NCBI RefSeq assembly: GCF_003987495.1
Contig: NZ_NGJU01000005.1
Span: 83,841-147,840, forward strand
DNA length: 64,000 bases
Direction: 5' to 3'
Source of the DNA: Vagococcus salmoninarum
Lineage (GTDB): Bacteria > Bacillota > Bacilli > Lactobacillales > Vagococcaceae
The notes under the pieces are model-generated. The model did no database searches and was not told the DNA's origin. It saw nothing but the letters and a program-made list of their open reading frames with translations. Made by a program: the position numbers and the translations under genes. Of the stretch, positions 7,924 to 18,246 are shown piece by piece. The first letter of the stretch is position 1; each line of letters begins with the position of its first letter.

Positions 7924-8257
7924 AATATTTCCCCCTGTTGTGTTTTTATCTTTTGTTTAAAAAACGTCTGATTTATTTTTCCTGGCTACATTAAGAAGTA
8001 TATAAAACCTATGAATTTATTACTATGCCACACTTTGCATATGAGTATGAAATATTTGAATATATAGGACAATAAACAAACAAACAAGCTGTTAAAGCAA
8101 GCTTTTCAAGGTTTCTTGAGATTTTATTCAAATTTTGCGTATAGATACGCATCTTTTGAATAATCTACCTTTTAACAAAAATAAAGAAAGACTAGCTTTA
8201 CTTACTTACATATAGTAATATAGTTAAGTGTTTAAAAAAATCGCTGGAGGTATCATC
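7924..8257. other. Divergent control region of 334 bases
   Basis: Lies between the minus-strand recombinase-like gene and the plus-strand azoreductase gene. It holds a TATACT-like -10 for the former near 8000, an imperfect palindrome around 8034-8052 (TTTGCATA-TGAG-TATGAAA), the large palindrome at 8124-8163, and the azoreductase promoter area with TATAGT near 8210. No RNA gene is seen. Confidence 0.5.
8124..8163. promoter_or_regulatory. 40-bp palindrome, candidate operator
   Basis: TTATTCAAA (8124-8132) mirrors TTTGAATAA (8155-8163). Inside, TGCGTAT (8136-8142) mirrors ATACGCA (8145-8151) around the central AG. Only three positions per arm do not pair. There is no T run, so it is not a typical terminator. 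Its place between two divergent genes suggests a protein-binding site, possibly for the recombinase homologue; that link is inference. Confidence 0.6.
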
Positions 8258-8878
8258 ATGTCAAACGTTTTAGTCATTAAAGCCCATCCATTGACTGGGG
8301 AAGAGTCATCATCAATGAAACTAATGGAGCAATTTATTCAAACTTATTCAGAAAAACACGGTCAAGAGTCTGTTAAGGTTCTTGATTTATATAGTAGTTA
8401 CATTCCAGAAGTTGACGAAACTTTGTTAACTGCTTGGAACTCATTAAAAGCTGGTGCTGAATTTACTTCGCTATCACCTGAGCAACAAACTGCTGTTAGC
8501 CGTTTTAACGAGTTAACAGAACAATTTCTAGCTGCTGACAAAATTGTCATCGCTAATGCTTTATGGAACTTAAACGTGCCAACTCGTTTAAAAGCTTGGA
8601 TCGATACGGTCAACGTCGCTGGCAAAACCTTTAAATATACTGCAACAGGTCCCGTTCCTTTAACTGAAGGCAAAAAAGTCTTACATATCCAATCAAATGG
8701 TGGCAGCTACGATGGCCAAGATTTCTCTTCCCAATTTGTAAAAGGTATCTTAAACTTTGTCGGTGTCGAAGACTTTCACCAATTATTCGTTGAAGGCGTT
8801 GATCACTACCCTGAACGTCGTGATGACATTTTAGGAACTGCCTTAGCTAAAGCTTCGGCTTTTGCAACAGACTTCTAA
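8258..8878 (+). CDS. azoR: FMN-dependent NADH-azoreductase
   Basis: A flavodoxin-fold reductase that transfers electrons from NAD(P)H to azo dyes and quinones; the cellular role is probably quinone detoxification. The N-terminus SNVLVIKAHPLTGEESSSM is the FMN phosphate-binding segment of the AcpD/AzoR family. NALWNLNVPTRLKAWIDTV and the later HIQSNGGSYDG are also typical. The frame is open from 8228, but the ATG at 8258 has GGAGG 7 bases upstream, so it is taken (206 residues). It stands alone between the palindrome-bearing control region and a strong terminator. Confidence 0.88.
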   Translation: MSNVLVIKAHPLTGEESSSMKLMEQFIQTYSEKHGQESVKVLDLYSSYIPEVDETLLTAWNSLKAGAEFTSLSPEQQTAVSRFNELTEQFLAADKIVIANALWNLNVPTRLKAWIDTVNVAGKTFKYTATGPVPLTEGKKVLHIQSNGGSYDGQDFSSQFVKGILNFVGVEDFHQLFVEGVDHYPERRDDILGTALAKASAFATDF

Positions 8879-8883
8879 AAAAT

Positions 8884-8938
8884 AAAAACAATGATTCACA
8901 CTGCTCTAGCGAGACAGTTGAGAATCATTGTTTTTTTA
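8884..8938. terminator. Bidirectional terminator
   Basis: AAACAATGATTC pairs with GAATCATTGTTT across an inner ACTG/CAGT stem, with A and T runs outside. It ends both the azoreductase gene and the convergent AI-2E family gene. Confidence 0.88.
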
Positions 8939-10105
8939 TTCGCTTTCTTTAAGGTCAATCTCTGTTTCTTCATATAAGTTAGAAACATCTTTATACCATT
9001 CAAATAAGTGAGTAACTAAGACTTTTAAGGCGGCGTAACCAGGAATCCCGATTATCACTCCTACGACCCCAAAGAGCTTCCCAGCCGTTAAGAGGACGAA
9101 GATAATCGTCACTGGATGCATTTTTAATTGACTTCCTAAGACTAAAGGCGAGACAAAACGTCCTTCGACAACTTGCTCAATTCCAAAAACAATTAAGACT
9201 TTAACAAACATCGCCGGCCCACTGACTAAACCTAGTAGTAAGGCAGGAATAGTTGCTAAAGCTGAACCTAGATAAGGAATAAGATTTAAAAAACCTGCTA
9301 ATATTCCTAAAGTAATACTGTAATCTAAACCAATGAGGCTAAAGCCGATCACAAACATTACGGCAACAGCAAAAGCCACTGTGACTTGCCCACGAATGTA
9401 TTGGGAGACTTGTTTGTTAATATCTTCTAAGACTTTTCTCGTTGGTTTACGCGCTTTCGTTGGTAAGAATTTTAAGAAGTACGTCGTCATCTCTTTACCA
9501 TCTTTTAACATATAAAATAAAATGAATGGTGTCGTAATAACTGTCACAAAGACATTAGCGACTGTACCGATAAAACTTCCAATACCTTGAAAAGTATTTT
9601 TTGAAAAGCCCTTAACTACGGTTGTAATACTATCAAAAACTGAATCACTAAATTTTTCAAGTTGTTCAGAATATTGATCCAGTAAAGGATGACTCAATAA
9701 CTCTGTCGTTTTTGTTTGGATTGTTGCCCAATAATCCGGCCAATTATTGATAAAACTTAATGTTTGGTCTTGAATTTTAGGAACAACTATCACGATGCCC
9801 CATGTCATTAAAGCTATAATTCCGACAAAGACAATCGCTATTGACCAAACCCGTTTGACACCTTTTTTCTCGATTAAATTAACTAAGGGATTTAAGAAAT
9901 AAAATAAAATACCGGCAAAGACAATCGGAAATCCAACAATCCCAAAAAATTGCCAAATCGGCGTAAATAAATATGAAACTTTAGTAAAAAGTAAAATAAT
10001 CAGCAAGCACAACAATAGAACTAACAAGGCTGTGACGACTTGATTATTTAAAAACCATTTCCAAAACCAAGAAAACTTACTTTCTTCAGCACGTTTTTTT
10101 TCCAT
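8936..10105 (-). CDS. AI-2E family (PerM/YdbI-like) membrane protein
   Basis: A polytopic membrane protein of 389 residues with about seven to eight hydrophobic segments. Two are at the N-terminus (residues 20-75), a soluble helical insert spans about 110-180, and the remainder form the C-terminal bundle. The motif LNLIPYLGSALATIPALLLG is characteristic of the family. Members have been described as autoinducer-2 exporters or Na+/H+ antiporters, and the name should be read as a family label only. The gene follows the GutA-like gene by 13 bases in the same orientation, which suggests one transcript. Confidence 0.85.
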   Translation of the reverse strand: MEKKRAEESKFSWFWKWFLNNQVVTALLVLLLCLLIILLFTKVSYLFTPIWQFFGIVGFPIVFAGILFYFLNPLVNLIEKKGVKRVWSIAIVFVGIIALMTWGIVIVVPKIQDQTLSFINNWPDYWATIQTKTTELLSHPLLDQYSEQLEKFSDSVFDSITTVVKGFSKNTFQGIGSFIGTVANVFVTVITTPFILFYMLKDGKEMTTYFLKFLPTKARKPTRKVLEDINKQVSQYIRGQVTVAFAVAVMFVIGFSLIGLDYSITLGILAGFLNLIPYLGSALATIPALLLGLVSGPAMFVKVLIVFGIEQVVEGRFVSPLVLGSQLKMHPVTIIFVLLTAGKLFGVVGVIIGIPGYAALKVLVTHLFEWYKDVSNLYEETEIDLKESE

Positions 10106-10118
10106 TGCGACCTCCTAT

Positions 10119-10475
10119 TTAATTGTATTTAATAATCGTTCCTGTTTTAATTTCAGGTAAAATAAAAGGTTCAACGTAGATTGCATTAACTAAGGCATCT
10201 TCCGATGGCACTTCACTAAAAATAACTGTCACATGACCGATTTCGTTTAATTGACTTTCAGCTAAACGACCTAAATGAGTCATTGTGTAACGCTGCTCAT
10301 CAAATGATAAATGACCACCTAAACCTAGTTTAATCGGACCTTTTGATTTATCAATTGTCTGGATAACTGAAACTTTCTTTAATTCCGGCGTTGCACTTTC
10401 GCCAAATAAAATAATCATCTGGTCGCCAGCGTCAACAGCCTGCTCACCAATCTCTATTACTTTTCCTTGTATCAT
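10119..10475 (-). CDS. Orphan GutA-like (glucitol IIA) protein lacking the phospho-His
   Basis: At 118 residues it has the size and pattern of the glucitol PTS IIA family: KVIEIGEQAVDAGDQMIILF at the N-terminus, then GHLSFDEQRYTMTHLGRLAE and NEIGHVTVIF. In E. coli GutB/SrlB the active histidine is in the segment IHCHGE. The aligned segment here reads IQTIDK (about residues 38-43), with no histidine. There are no IIB or IIC genes nearby. It is therefore probably not a working phosphocarrier. The ATG at 10475 has AGGAG upstream, and the gene appears co-transcribed with the AI-2E family gene. Confidence 0.75.
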   Translation of the reverse strand: MIQGKVIEIGEQAVDAGDQMIILFGESATPELKKVSVIQTIDKSKGPIKLGLGGHLSFDEQRYTMTHLGRLAESQLNEIGHVTVIFSEVPSEDALVNAIYVEPFILPEIKTGTIIKYN

Positions 10476-10630
10476 GTCACTACTCCTAACATTATTTACT
10501 CTATGTTAATTGTACCACAAAGACCTTTTTTTTCCTCAATAAGCTCTTCTTCTTACTACTTTCTTTGTTTTTAAAGAAAAAACAGTACTTTTTTTCAAAG
10601 CTTTCTAAGATTCTCTGACTTTTTTTATGC

Positions 10631-10647
10631 TATACTTTGATTATAAT
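10631..10647 (+). promoter_or_regulatory. Promoter -10 elements of the lactonase gene
   Basis: TATACT (10631-10636) and TATAAT (10642-10647) lie 20-35 bases before the start codon. No clear -35 can be assigned to either. Confidence 0.45.
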
Positions 10648-10666
10648 ATTTGAAAGGATGAGTAGA

Positions 10667-11698
10667 ATGTTAGAAAAAATACTATTAGGTACTTACACAA
10701 AAAGAGAGAGTAAAGGTATTTACGAAATCTCTTTAGATACTGAAAAAAAAGCGTTAGTTGATTTTAAAGAATTAATTGCTGAAACAAACCCAACTTATGT
10801 CGGAGTTTCTGCTGATAAAAATCTATATTCAATGACGATTGTTGATGGCAAAGGTGGCATGGCAGCATACGCTCCCGCTGAAAATGGTGGCTATACCTTA
10901 TTAAATACCGTCACTGAAGAAGGAGCTCCTCCTTGTTACGTTGGGATTGATAATCAACGTGGCCTAATTTTTGGGGCAAACTATCACCGTGGTCAAGTTA
11001 CTTCGTATAAGATCCAAGTAGATGGCTCAATTAAGCAAGTGGACATGATTCAGCACCTTGGTAGTGGTCCTCATGCCAATCAAACAAGTCCTCACGCCCA
11101 CTACGCAGACTTAACACCTGATAACCGCTTAGTCGTCTGTGACTTAGGGACTGATGGAGTTTACACTTACGACGTCACAGCAGAGGGCGCGTTAACTGAA
11201 GTTGCCTGTTATCAAGCCACACCAGGAACTGGTCCCCGTCATTTAGTTTTCCATCCTAATAATCAAGTTGCTTACCTTTTCGGCGAGTTAGCTAACACTG
11301 TAGTAGTCATGAGCTACGATGCTACGACTGGTACATTTGAAACATTACAAACATTATCGACTTTACCAGCTGACTTTACTGATTTTAGTGGTGGGGCTGC
11401 GATTCGCATTTCTCAAGATGGCAAACATGTTTACTTATCAAATCGTGGACATAACTCGATCGCTGTTTTTGAAACTAGTCATGATGGCCAAGAATTAGCT
11501 TTAATTCAATTAATTCCTTCTGAAGGAAACTTTCCAAGAGATTTCGATCTTAACAGTACGGATGAATTTTTAGTTGTGGCTCATCAAGAGTCTGACAACT
11601 TAACATTATTTAGCCGTGACACTAAGACCGGCTTGCTGAGCTTAATCTCTAAAGACACTTACGCACCTGAATGTGTCTGTACTTACTTTGTAAAATAA
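10667..11698 (+). CDS. Lactonase family beta-propeller protein
   Basis: Related to 6-phosphogluconolactonase of the YbhE/Pgl type, a seven-bladed propeller enzyme. LLGTYTKRESKGIY at the N-terminus, NPTYVGVSADKNLY, PHAHYADLTPDNRLVVCDLGTD and GTGPRHLVFHPN are typical blade motifs of this family. The frame opens with TTG at 10637, but the ATG at 10667 has GAAAGGATG upstream and lies after the -10 element, so it is chosen (343 residues). The reaction, hydrolysis of 6-phosphogluconolactone in the pentose phosphate pathway, is inferred; some family members act on other lactones. Confidence 0.85.
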   Translation: MLEKILLGTYTKRESKGIYEISLDTEKKALVDFKELIAETNPTYVGVSADKNLYSMTIVDGKGGMAAYAPAENGGYTLLNTVTEEGAPPCYVGIDNQRGLIFGANYHRGQVTSYKIQVDGSIKQVDMIQHLGSGPHANQTSPHAHYADLTPDNRLVVCDLGTDGVYTYDVTAEGALTEVACYQATPGTGPRHLVFHPNNQVAYLFGELANTVVVMSYDATTGTFETLQTLSTLPADFTDFSGGAAIRISQDGKHVYLSNRGHNSIAVFETSHDGQELALIQLIPSEGNFPRDFDLNSTDEFLVVAHQESDNLTLFSRDTKTGLLSLISKDTYAPECVCTYFVK

Positions 11699-11699
11699 A

Positions 11700-11756
11700 A
11701 AAATAAATAAGCAAGCTAGTCCTCGAGTAACACGGATTAGCTTGCTTATTTTTATT
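11700..11756. terminator. Bidirectional terminator
   Basis: AAATAAGCAAGCTAGTC pairs with GGATTAGCTTGCTTATTT, with flanking A and T runs. It lies between the convergent lactonase and bglP genes. Confidence 0.88.
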
Positions 11757-11788
11757 TAGCTAGACGGATTTTTACCACTCGTCATCGT

Positions 11789-13756
<1,968 letters not shown>

Positions 13757-13777
13757 TTAAAATATGAACACAAAAAA

Positions 13778-13829
13778 ACCTAAACCAACATAAATAGAGA
13801 GAACCTCTCGACTTATGTTAGTTTAGGTT
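13778..13829 (-). terminator. Conditional terminator ahead of bglP
   Basis: On the minus strand AACCTAAACTAACATA pairs with TATGTTGGTTTAGGTT and is followed by a T7 run. Its 5' arm overlaps the RAT sequence, so LicT binding would prevent the stem from forming. Confidence 0.88.
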
Positions 13830-13853
13830 ATGCCCACTTAAGGTAACAGTCCT
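13825..13853 (-). promoter_or_regulatory. Ribonucleic antiterminator (RAT)
   Basis: A 29-base element on the minus strand that starts AGGACTGTTACC, continues through TTAAGTGGGC and ends ATAACCT. It fits the RAT consensus recognised by the LicT/SacY/BglG co-antiterminator domain and overlaps the terminator just downstream. Confidence 0.88.
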
Positions 13854-13899
13854 AACTTCGACCTCTTTATTTTATCAAAAAACATTCATTATGTATACG

Positions 13900-14757
13900 C
13901 TATTTTTCACTTTTATTGATTAAATCTGTCACTCGCCAGACATGAATCGTCAAATAAAGAACTTCATTACTAGTAATTTCCCAGCCTTCTTCTCGTCTAA
14001 CTTTTTCACTGATACCTAAAGCCACTTCATAAGCCCGCTGATATTTAGCTTTAATCATGGTCATTAAGTCATTATCAAGCATCGAGTCTTGCAACCTTTC
14101 CTGATTGATTTGGCGAATAATAAAATAGCGGAGGTGAGTCACGAAACGAATGTAATTAGTGGACTCTTCATCTAATTCCAACTGGTATTCGGTAGCCACA
14201 AAGAGCATAATCCCACGGACGATTTGATTGATTCTCTCCGTTTGACTTAGTTTTTCTAGATTACTTTGAGCATTCACAAAGTGCATCGTAATAAAAGTTT
14301 CTTCACTTTTAGGTAAAGTAATTCCTAGGCGTTGATTTAAAAAACTGATTGCTTGAAGGGCTGCTTGATATTCTTGAGGATACAAACGGCGAGTTTCCCA
14401 CTTAAATGAGGTTGAGTAATCTAAGCCTTCAGTACTTCTTTTTATTGCAAAATGAATATGATCTAGTAAAGTTATGTAATTAGTTTCTTTCAATTGTAAC
14501 TTTAATTGCCCTTCAGCTTCGGTAATCATGTCATTAACAGCTTCAATCACTTCTGCTGGCAGACTAAAAATCGTTTGAACAATGTAAGAAAAAGCTCGGG
14601 AAGGCTCCGCTAAAAAACGTCTTTCGACTTCACTTACATAGACATGATCATTCGCTTTTTTACCAAAACTAATGCCTTTACCGATGACAATCCATTCTTT
14701 TCCTTCACTATCTTTAACCATTGCTACGTTATTATTAAACTTTTTAATATATTTCAT
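13900..14757 (-). CDS. licT: BglG/LicT family transcription antiterminator
   Basis: An RNA-binding protein that stabilises the RAT before bglP. Residues 1-56 are the CAT RNA-binding domain, including the GKGISFGKK region. PRD1 and PRD2 follow, each with the two conserved histidines: DHIHFAIKR and MHFVNAQSN in PRD1, VTHLRYF and TIHVWRV in PRD2. BglP phosphorylates such proteins when substrate is absent and HPr activates them when preferred sugars are lacking. The length of 285 residues is normal. The gene lies immediately upstream of the RAT, terminator and bglP, which is the usual autoregulated arrangement. Confidence 0.93.
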   Translation of the reverse strand: MKYIKKFNNNVAMVKDSEGKEWIVIGKGISFGKKANDHVYVSEVERRFLAEPSRAFSYIVQTIFSLPAEVIEAVNDMITEAEGQLKLQLKETNYITLLDHIHFAIKRSTEGLDYSTSFKWETRRLYPQEYQAALQAISFLNQRLGITLPKSEETFITMHFVNAQSNLEKLSQTERINQIVRGIMLFVATEYQLELDEESTNYIRFVTHLRYFIIRQINQERLQDSMLDNDLMTMIKAKYQRAYEVALGISEKVRREEGWEITSNEVLYLTIHVWRVTDLINKSEK

Positions 14758-14829
14758 TGATCAACCTCGTCTTTATAAAATTTCATACGTTATTATAGCT
14801 TATCTTTTAGACTTTTTCTAAGTTTTTTT

Positions 14830-14868
14830 TCTTTAGAAAAAAAAGACAACTCAAAATCGAGTTATCTT
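14830..14868 (-). terminator. Terminator of yhgE
   Basis: On the minus strand AGATAACTC-GATTTT-GAGTTGTCT is followed by a run of eight T residues, just after the stop of the YhgE/Pip gene. Confidence 0.85.
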
Positions 14869-14877
14869 TTAGTCACT

Positions 14878-17598
14878 TTAGTGAAGAATGTGTCCTTCTT
14901 GCAGATTTGTATTAAGTTTTTTGAAGAATCCTCTAATTTTAGGGAATAAGTATAAGCCAAGACTAAAGAATAAAATCGCAATAAAGATTAATATCACAAT
15001 TGCTTTGAGTGCATTTGGCCAGTAAATCCCACCGACTGGTTCCCGTAATAAGTTAACAGCATGAGTAAAGGGAATAAAGGGATGAATGATTTGGAAGAAT
15101 TTCCCAGACATTTCAATCGGATAATTCCCCCCACCAGCTGAGATTGACAAGACTAAAATAATCACGGCTGCCCCTTTTCCTAAGTTACCAAACAAGGCAA
15201 CTAAAACGTAAACCATCATCATAAAGGTGAAACCAACTAAGAGCGAAAAGAGAATACTTAATCCTGGATTAACAGCATAGGTTCCTAGTAACACAAGATT
15301 TCCCACACTGACAATTAAAGCTTGGAAGAAACCAACGACTAAGAAAGTTCCCATCCGCCCTAAAAATTGGGCCCGTTTAGAATATTTTTTATGTTCGTCT
15401 TCCGACAAGTGAAACTCAGTTGTAGCAATACTTGAAAAGAGGACTGCCCCTACCCATAAACAAAGAGCGGTGTAGAAAGGGGCACTCGCTGATCCATTAT
15501 TAGGCACAGGGTAAACATCTTTTTGATCAATTAAGACTGGGTTAGAAATAAAATCACTTTCTGATGCCGCATCACTTTTAAGTAATTTAACTAATTCATT
15601 TAAATCAATGTCTTTTTCCCCTTTATGGATCAAATCAGCCGCTTTATGGATATTTTTGCGAATACTCGGCCAATCTTCTTCAATCAAAGTACTAGCTGAA
15701 CTTAAGGCTGTTTCCACAGCTGGTAATTTTTCGTTAACCATACTTAAAGTTTTTTGAATATCTGTTTCTAATTTTGGTAAATCACTTGTTACAAAAGCCG
15801 CAGCTTTATTCATTTTTTCTTCTAAGACAGGTAAATCATTTTGATACAGCTCTGCCCCTTGATTAATGCCATTAATAATTGTTGGCATGTTGTCATTTAA
15901 AATCGTATTGGCACTATGAATTTCCGTTTTGATAGCCGGTAATTCGCCTTGGTATTTTTCTAAAAAAGCAATCGCTTGACTAATCGTACCAGAAGTCGAT
16001 GTCAATAAACTACCAATCTGGCTAATTAAGCCTTCATCAATAATTGTTCCCGTAATTTTTCCAGCAGAAGCTAACATACTTCCCGCTTCTGTAAGTAACT
16101 GATTAACATGTTGACTTATGGCTGTGACATCAATCCCATTGATCGTATTAGCTAATTGATTAGCTAATTGACTAATTGTTGACAACTTAGCTTTCAGCTC
16201 TTGAGCGGACAAGTGATCCACATTATTAATTACCTCTTGGTTCAAGCCAATTAACTTAGCAATGGTATTTTGTGCATCACTTAGTTTGTTAATGACTCCT
16301 GTTAGTTGGTCTGAGCCAGTTAATTCTTGTAGTTTTAGTAAAGTATCAATCGTTGATCCAATCATTTGATTCATACTATTAAGACTATGATTCAACTCGC
16401 TTAATGCGGCTTTAAGCTGAGCTTTATCAGCTTCTGTCAATTCTTTGTCACCAATCAAATTAGCAACTTCACTAGCTTTATTGGCAACGTCGGTGGCGAC
16501 TAAACTAATAATCGTCAAACCCGAATCAACTCCTTGGGAAATGTTTGGTAAAGCTGTTTGAATTTTATCAAGATCCCCTTGTAGTGTTGGAATAACCTTA
16601 TTAGCTGTTTTAGCTAATTTTTTGACTTCTGGGATAACTTTTTGAGCTTCTGCAATGATTCCTAAGCCTTTTTTTGCTTCCCCAATCGCATCATTCATCA
16701 TTTTGGCTAATTCATCAAAGTCTTCATCAATCATCTTGATTTGTTTGCCAGCATTTTGAATCTCCGGTATTTTTTCTTGGACGGTTAAAATGATTTTTCC
16801 TGATTCTTTGATTTGTGGCATCATGCCATTCACTTCGATAAGCTTATCGCCCATCTTGTTAACTTCCGGAATATATTTAATAAACTCATTGGCCTTGTCG
16901 AGTTTTTTCTTGTAATCTGGCATTTTTTTATTTAATTCTGTGACTTCTTTTGTATAACCGTCAATTTTATCTAAGTTGTCATCAACTGTTAAAATTTTGC
17001 TTTTTAACTTATTAATACTTGGGAGATTAGCATCTAAATCATAGCCAAGTTCATTAAAAGTTGTTAATAAGGTTTCACTGACCGTATTCACAAACTCGGT
17101 ACTAATCGTATCTTTAATTGCCCCGGCGCCTTTATCAGTAATTTTAGGAGCGATAGCGTTAATTTTTTGATTAACGCTGTATTTAATTTCTGGTTTCTTG
17201 ATATCACCACTAACAAAGCTAACAAGGTTTTCTGAAAAGTCTTCCGGCAAGTAAATGCCACCATAAAACTTACCACTTCTCACGCCCTTATCTAGTTCTG
17301 CTTTAGAATCGACAAAGACCCAACCGACAGTGTCATTGTCTTTCAAATTAGTAATGATTTTATCACCGATGTTAATGTCTTTCTCTAACACATTCGCCGT
17401 TTTATCATCGGAATAAACCGCAATCGCAATGTCTTTCGTATTAGAATAAGGGTCCCACAAGGCGGCAATATTAAACCACGCATATAAAGATGGGATAATC
17501 ATTAAGGCAATAATCAAGAGGAAGGTTAATTTATTTTTAAAAATTCGTTGCCAATCTAATTTAAATAGCTCGAAGGCTTGTTTCATCGTTTTTTTCAC
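14878..17598 (-). CDS. YhgE/Pip family membrane protein
   Basis: A 906-residue protein of the YhgE/phage infection protein family, related to ABC-2 type permeases. One transmembrane helix lies at residues 24-45 (LTFLLIIALMIIPSLYAWF), a very long extracellular helical region fills about 60-690, and five to six C-terminal membrane helices complete it. The Lactococcus homologue Pip is a phage receptor; in streptococci a homologue belongs to type VII secretion-linked functions. The native role is not clear. The frame opens with GTG at 17598; the in-frame ATG at 17586 is as likely, since neither has a strong SD. It follows the Rrf2 gene by 21 bases. Confidence 0.85.
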   Translation of the reverse strand: MKKTMKQAFELFKLDWQRIFKNKLTFLLIIALMIIPSLYAWFNIAALWDPYSNTKDIAIAVYSDDKTANVLEKDINIGDKIITNLKDNDTVGWVFVDSKAELDKGVRSGKFYGGIYLPEDFSENLVSFVSGDIKKPEIKYSVNQKINAIAPKITDKGAGAIKDTISTEFVNTVSETLLTTFNELGYDLDANLPSINKLKSKILTVDDNLDKIDGYTKEVTELNKKMPDYKKKLDKANEFIKYIPEVNKMGDKLIEVNGMMPQIKESGKIILTVQEKIPEIQNAGKQIKMIDEDFDELAKMMNDAIGEAKKGLGIIAEAQKVIPEVKKLAKTANKVIPTLQGDLDKIQTALPNISQGVDSGLTIISLVATDVANKASEVANLIGDKELTEADKAQLKAALSELNHSLNSMNQMIGSTIDTLLKLQELTGSDQLTGVINKLSDAQNTIAKLIGLNQEVINNVDHLSAQELKAKLSTISQLANQLANTINGIDVTAISQHVNQLLTEAGSMLASAGKITGTIIDEGLISQIGSLLTSTSGTISQAIAFLEKYQGELPAIKTEIHSANTILNDNMPTIINGINQGAELYQNDLPVLEEKMNKAAAFVTSDLPKLETDIQKTLSMVNEKLPAVETALSSASTLIEEDWPSIRKNIHKAADLIHKGEKDIDLNELVKLLKSDAASESDFISNPVLIDQKDVYPVPNNGSASAPFYTALCLWVGAVLFSSIATTEFHLSEDEHKKYSKRAQFLGRMGTFLVVGFFQALIVSVGNLVLLGTYAVNPGLSILFSLLVGFTFMMMVYVLVALFGNLGKGAAVIILVLSISAGGGNYPIEMSGKFFQIIHPFIPFTHAVNLLREPVGGIYWPNALKAIVILIFIAILFFSLGLYLFPKIRGFFKKLNTNLQEGHILH

Positions 17599-17619
17599 TA
17601 CACGTCAACTTCTTTCACT

Positions 17620-18090
17620 TTAATTCTGGTTCCAATCTTTCGTTGGAATCATCTGTTCTTTTTCAAAGACGGCTTCTAACACTTCCTGAATTGAGATGGT
17701 TTTTAGTTTTTCTTCCCAGGCCCGATCAGCTTCTGAGAAAAAAGCTGAGACGATGTTATGACCGTTTTGGGCAAATTCATCAAACTCAGAAAAAGCCCGT
17801 TGCAGGACCCCCATATTAGGGAAAGTTTCCAGTGGCCCTTCAATTGCTTCAACAATTTCTAGTAAGGTAATATCGGAAGTCTTTTTTTCCAAATAAAAAC
17901 CGCCATTGTTCCCGGAAACTCCGCCGATTAATTTCGAAACGACTAGTTTTCGTAAGAGTTTTCTAACATATGATTGAGAAACTGATAATTTAGTATAAAT
18001 ACTTTCTGATGAGACCGGAACATCCGTTCTTTGGATAGATAAAATTGCCATAATAGCTAATGCTTGCTCAGTGGCATTGGTTAATTTCAC
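17620..18090 (-). CDS. Rrf2 family regulator without cysteines
   Basis: A 156-residue winged-HTH regulator. YTKLSVSQSYVRKLLRKLVV is the recognition region, and GNNGGFYLEKKTSDITLLEIVEAIEGP is the wing and dimer helix typical of Rrf2 proteins. The chain has no cysteine at all, so it cannot use the three-Cys Fe-S ligand set of IscR or NsrR and must sense something else. The start is GTG at 18090 with AAAAGGAG upstream. It is the first gene of a two-gene operon with yhgE. A perfect palindrome covers the -35 of the operon promoter, which suggests autoregulation. Confidence 0.88.
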   Translation of the reverse strand: MKLTNATEQALAIMAILSIQRTDVPVSSESIYTKLSVSQSYVRKLLRKLVVSKLIGGVSGNNGGFYLEKKTSDITLLEIVEAIEGPLETFPNMGVLQRAFSEFDEFAQNGHNIVSAFFSEADRAWEEKLKTISIQEVLEAVFEKEQMIPTKDWNQN

Positions 18091-18124
18091 TTAAGTCATC
18101 TCCTTTTCACTACTTTCAAAATCG

Positions 18125-18153
18125 ATTATAGACTTTTATTGTCCACTATGCAA
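18125..18153 (-). promoter_or_regulatory. Promoter of the rrf2-yhgE operon
   Basis: On the minus strand TTGCAT (18148-18153) and TATAAT (18125-18130) are separated by 17 bases. Confidence 0.75.
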
Positions 18154-18164
18154 TAACTTTGCAT
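18148..18164. promoter_or_regulatory. Candidate Rrf2 operator
   Basis: ATGCAA-TAACT-TTGCAT is a perfect 6-bp inverted repeat with a 5-base spacer. It overlaps the -35 element of the operon, where a bound repressor would block RNA polymerase. The assignment to the Rrf2 protein encoded downstream is inference. Confidence 0.6.
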
Positions 18165-18195
18165 TATTTTTCAGATTTTTTTCATAATTAATAGC

Positions 18196-18234
18196 AAAAT
18201 AGAGGTGATGGCAAGTGCCATAACCTCTATTGAC
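18196..18234 (-). terminator. Terminator of the ABC exporter gene
   Basis: On the minus strand AATAGAGGTTATGGCA pairs with TGCCATCACCTCTATT, followed by TT; the U run is short. Confidence 0.7.
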
Positions 18235-18246
18235 TGATCCTTAAAA

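Noticed and set aside
14878-17598. Treating the phage infection protein homologue as a prophage remnant
   Set aside because: YhgE/Pip is a host membrane protein; there are no phage structural, integrase or lysis genes nearby.
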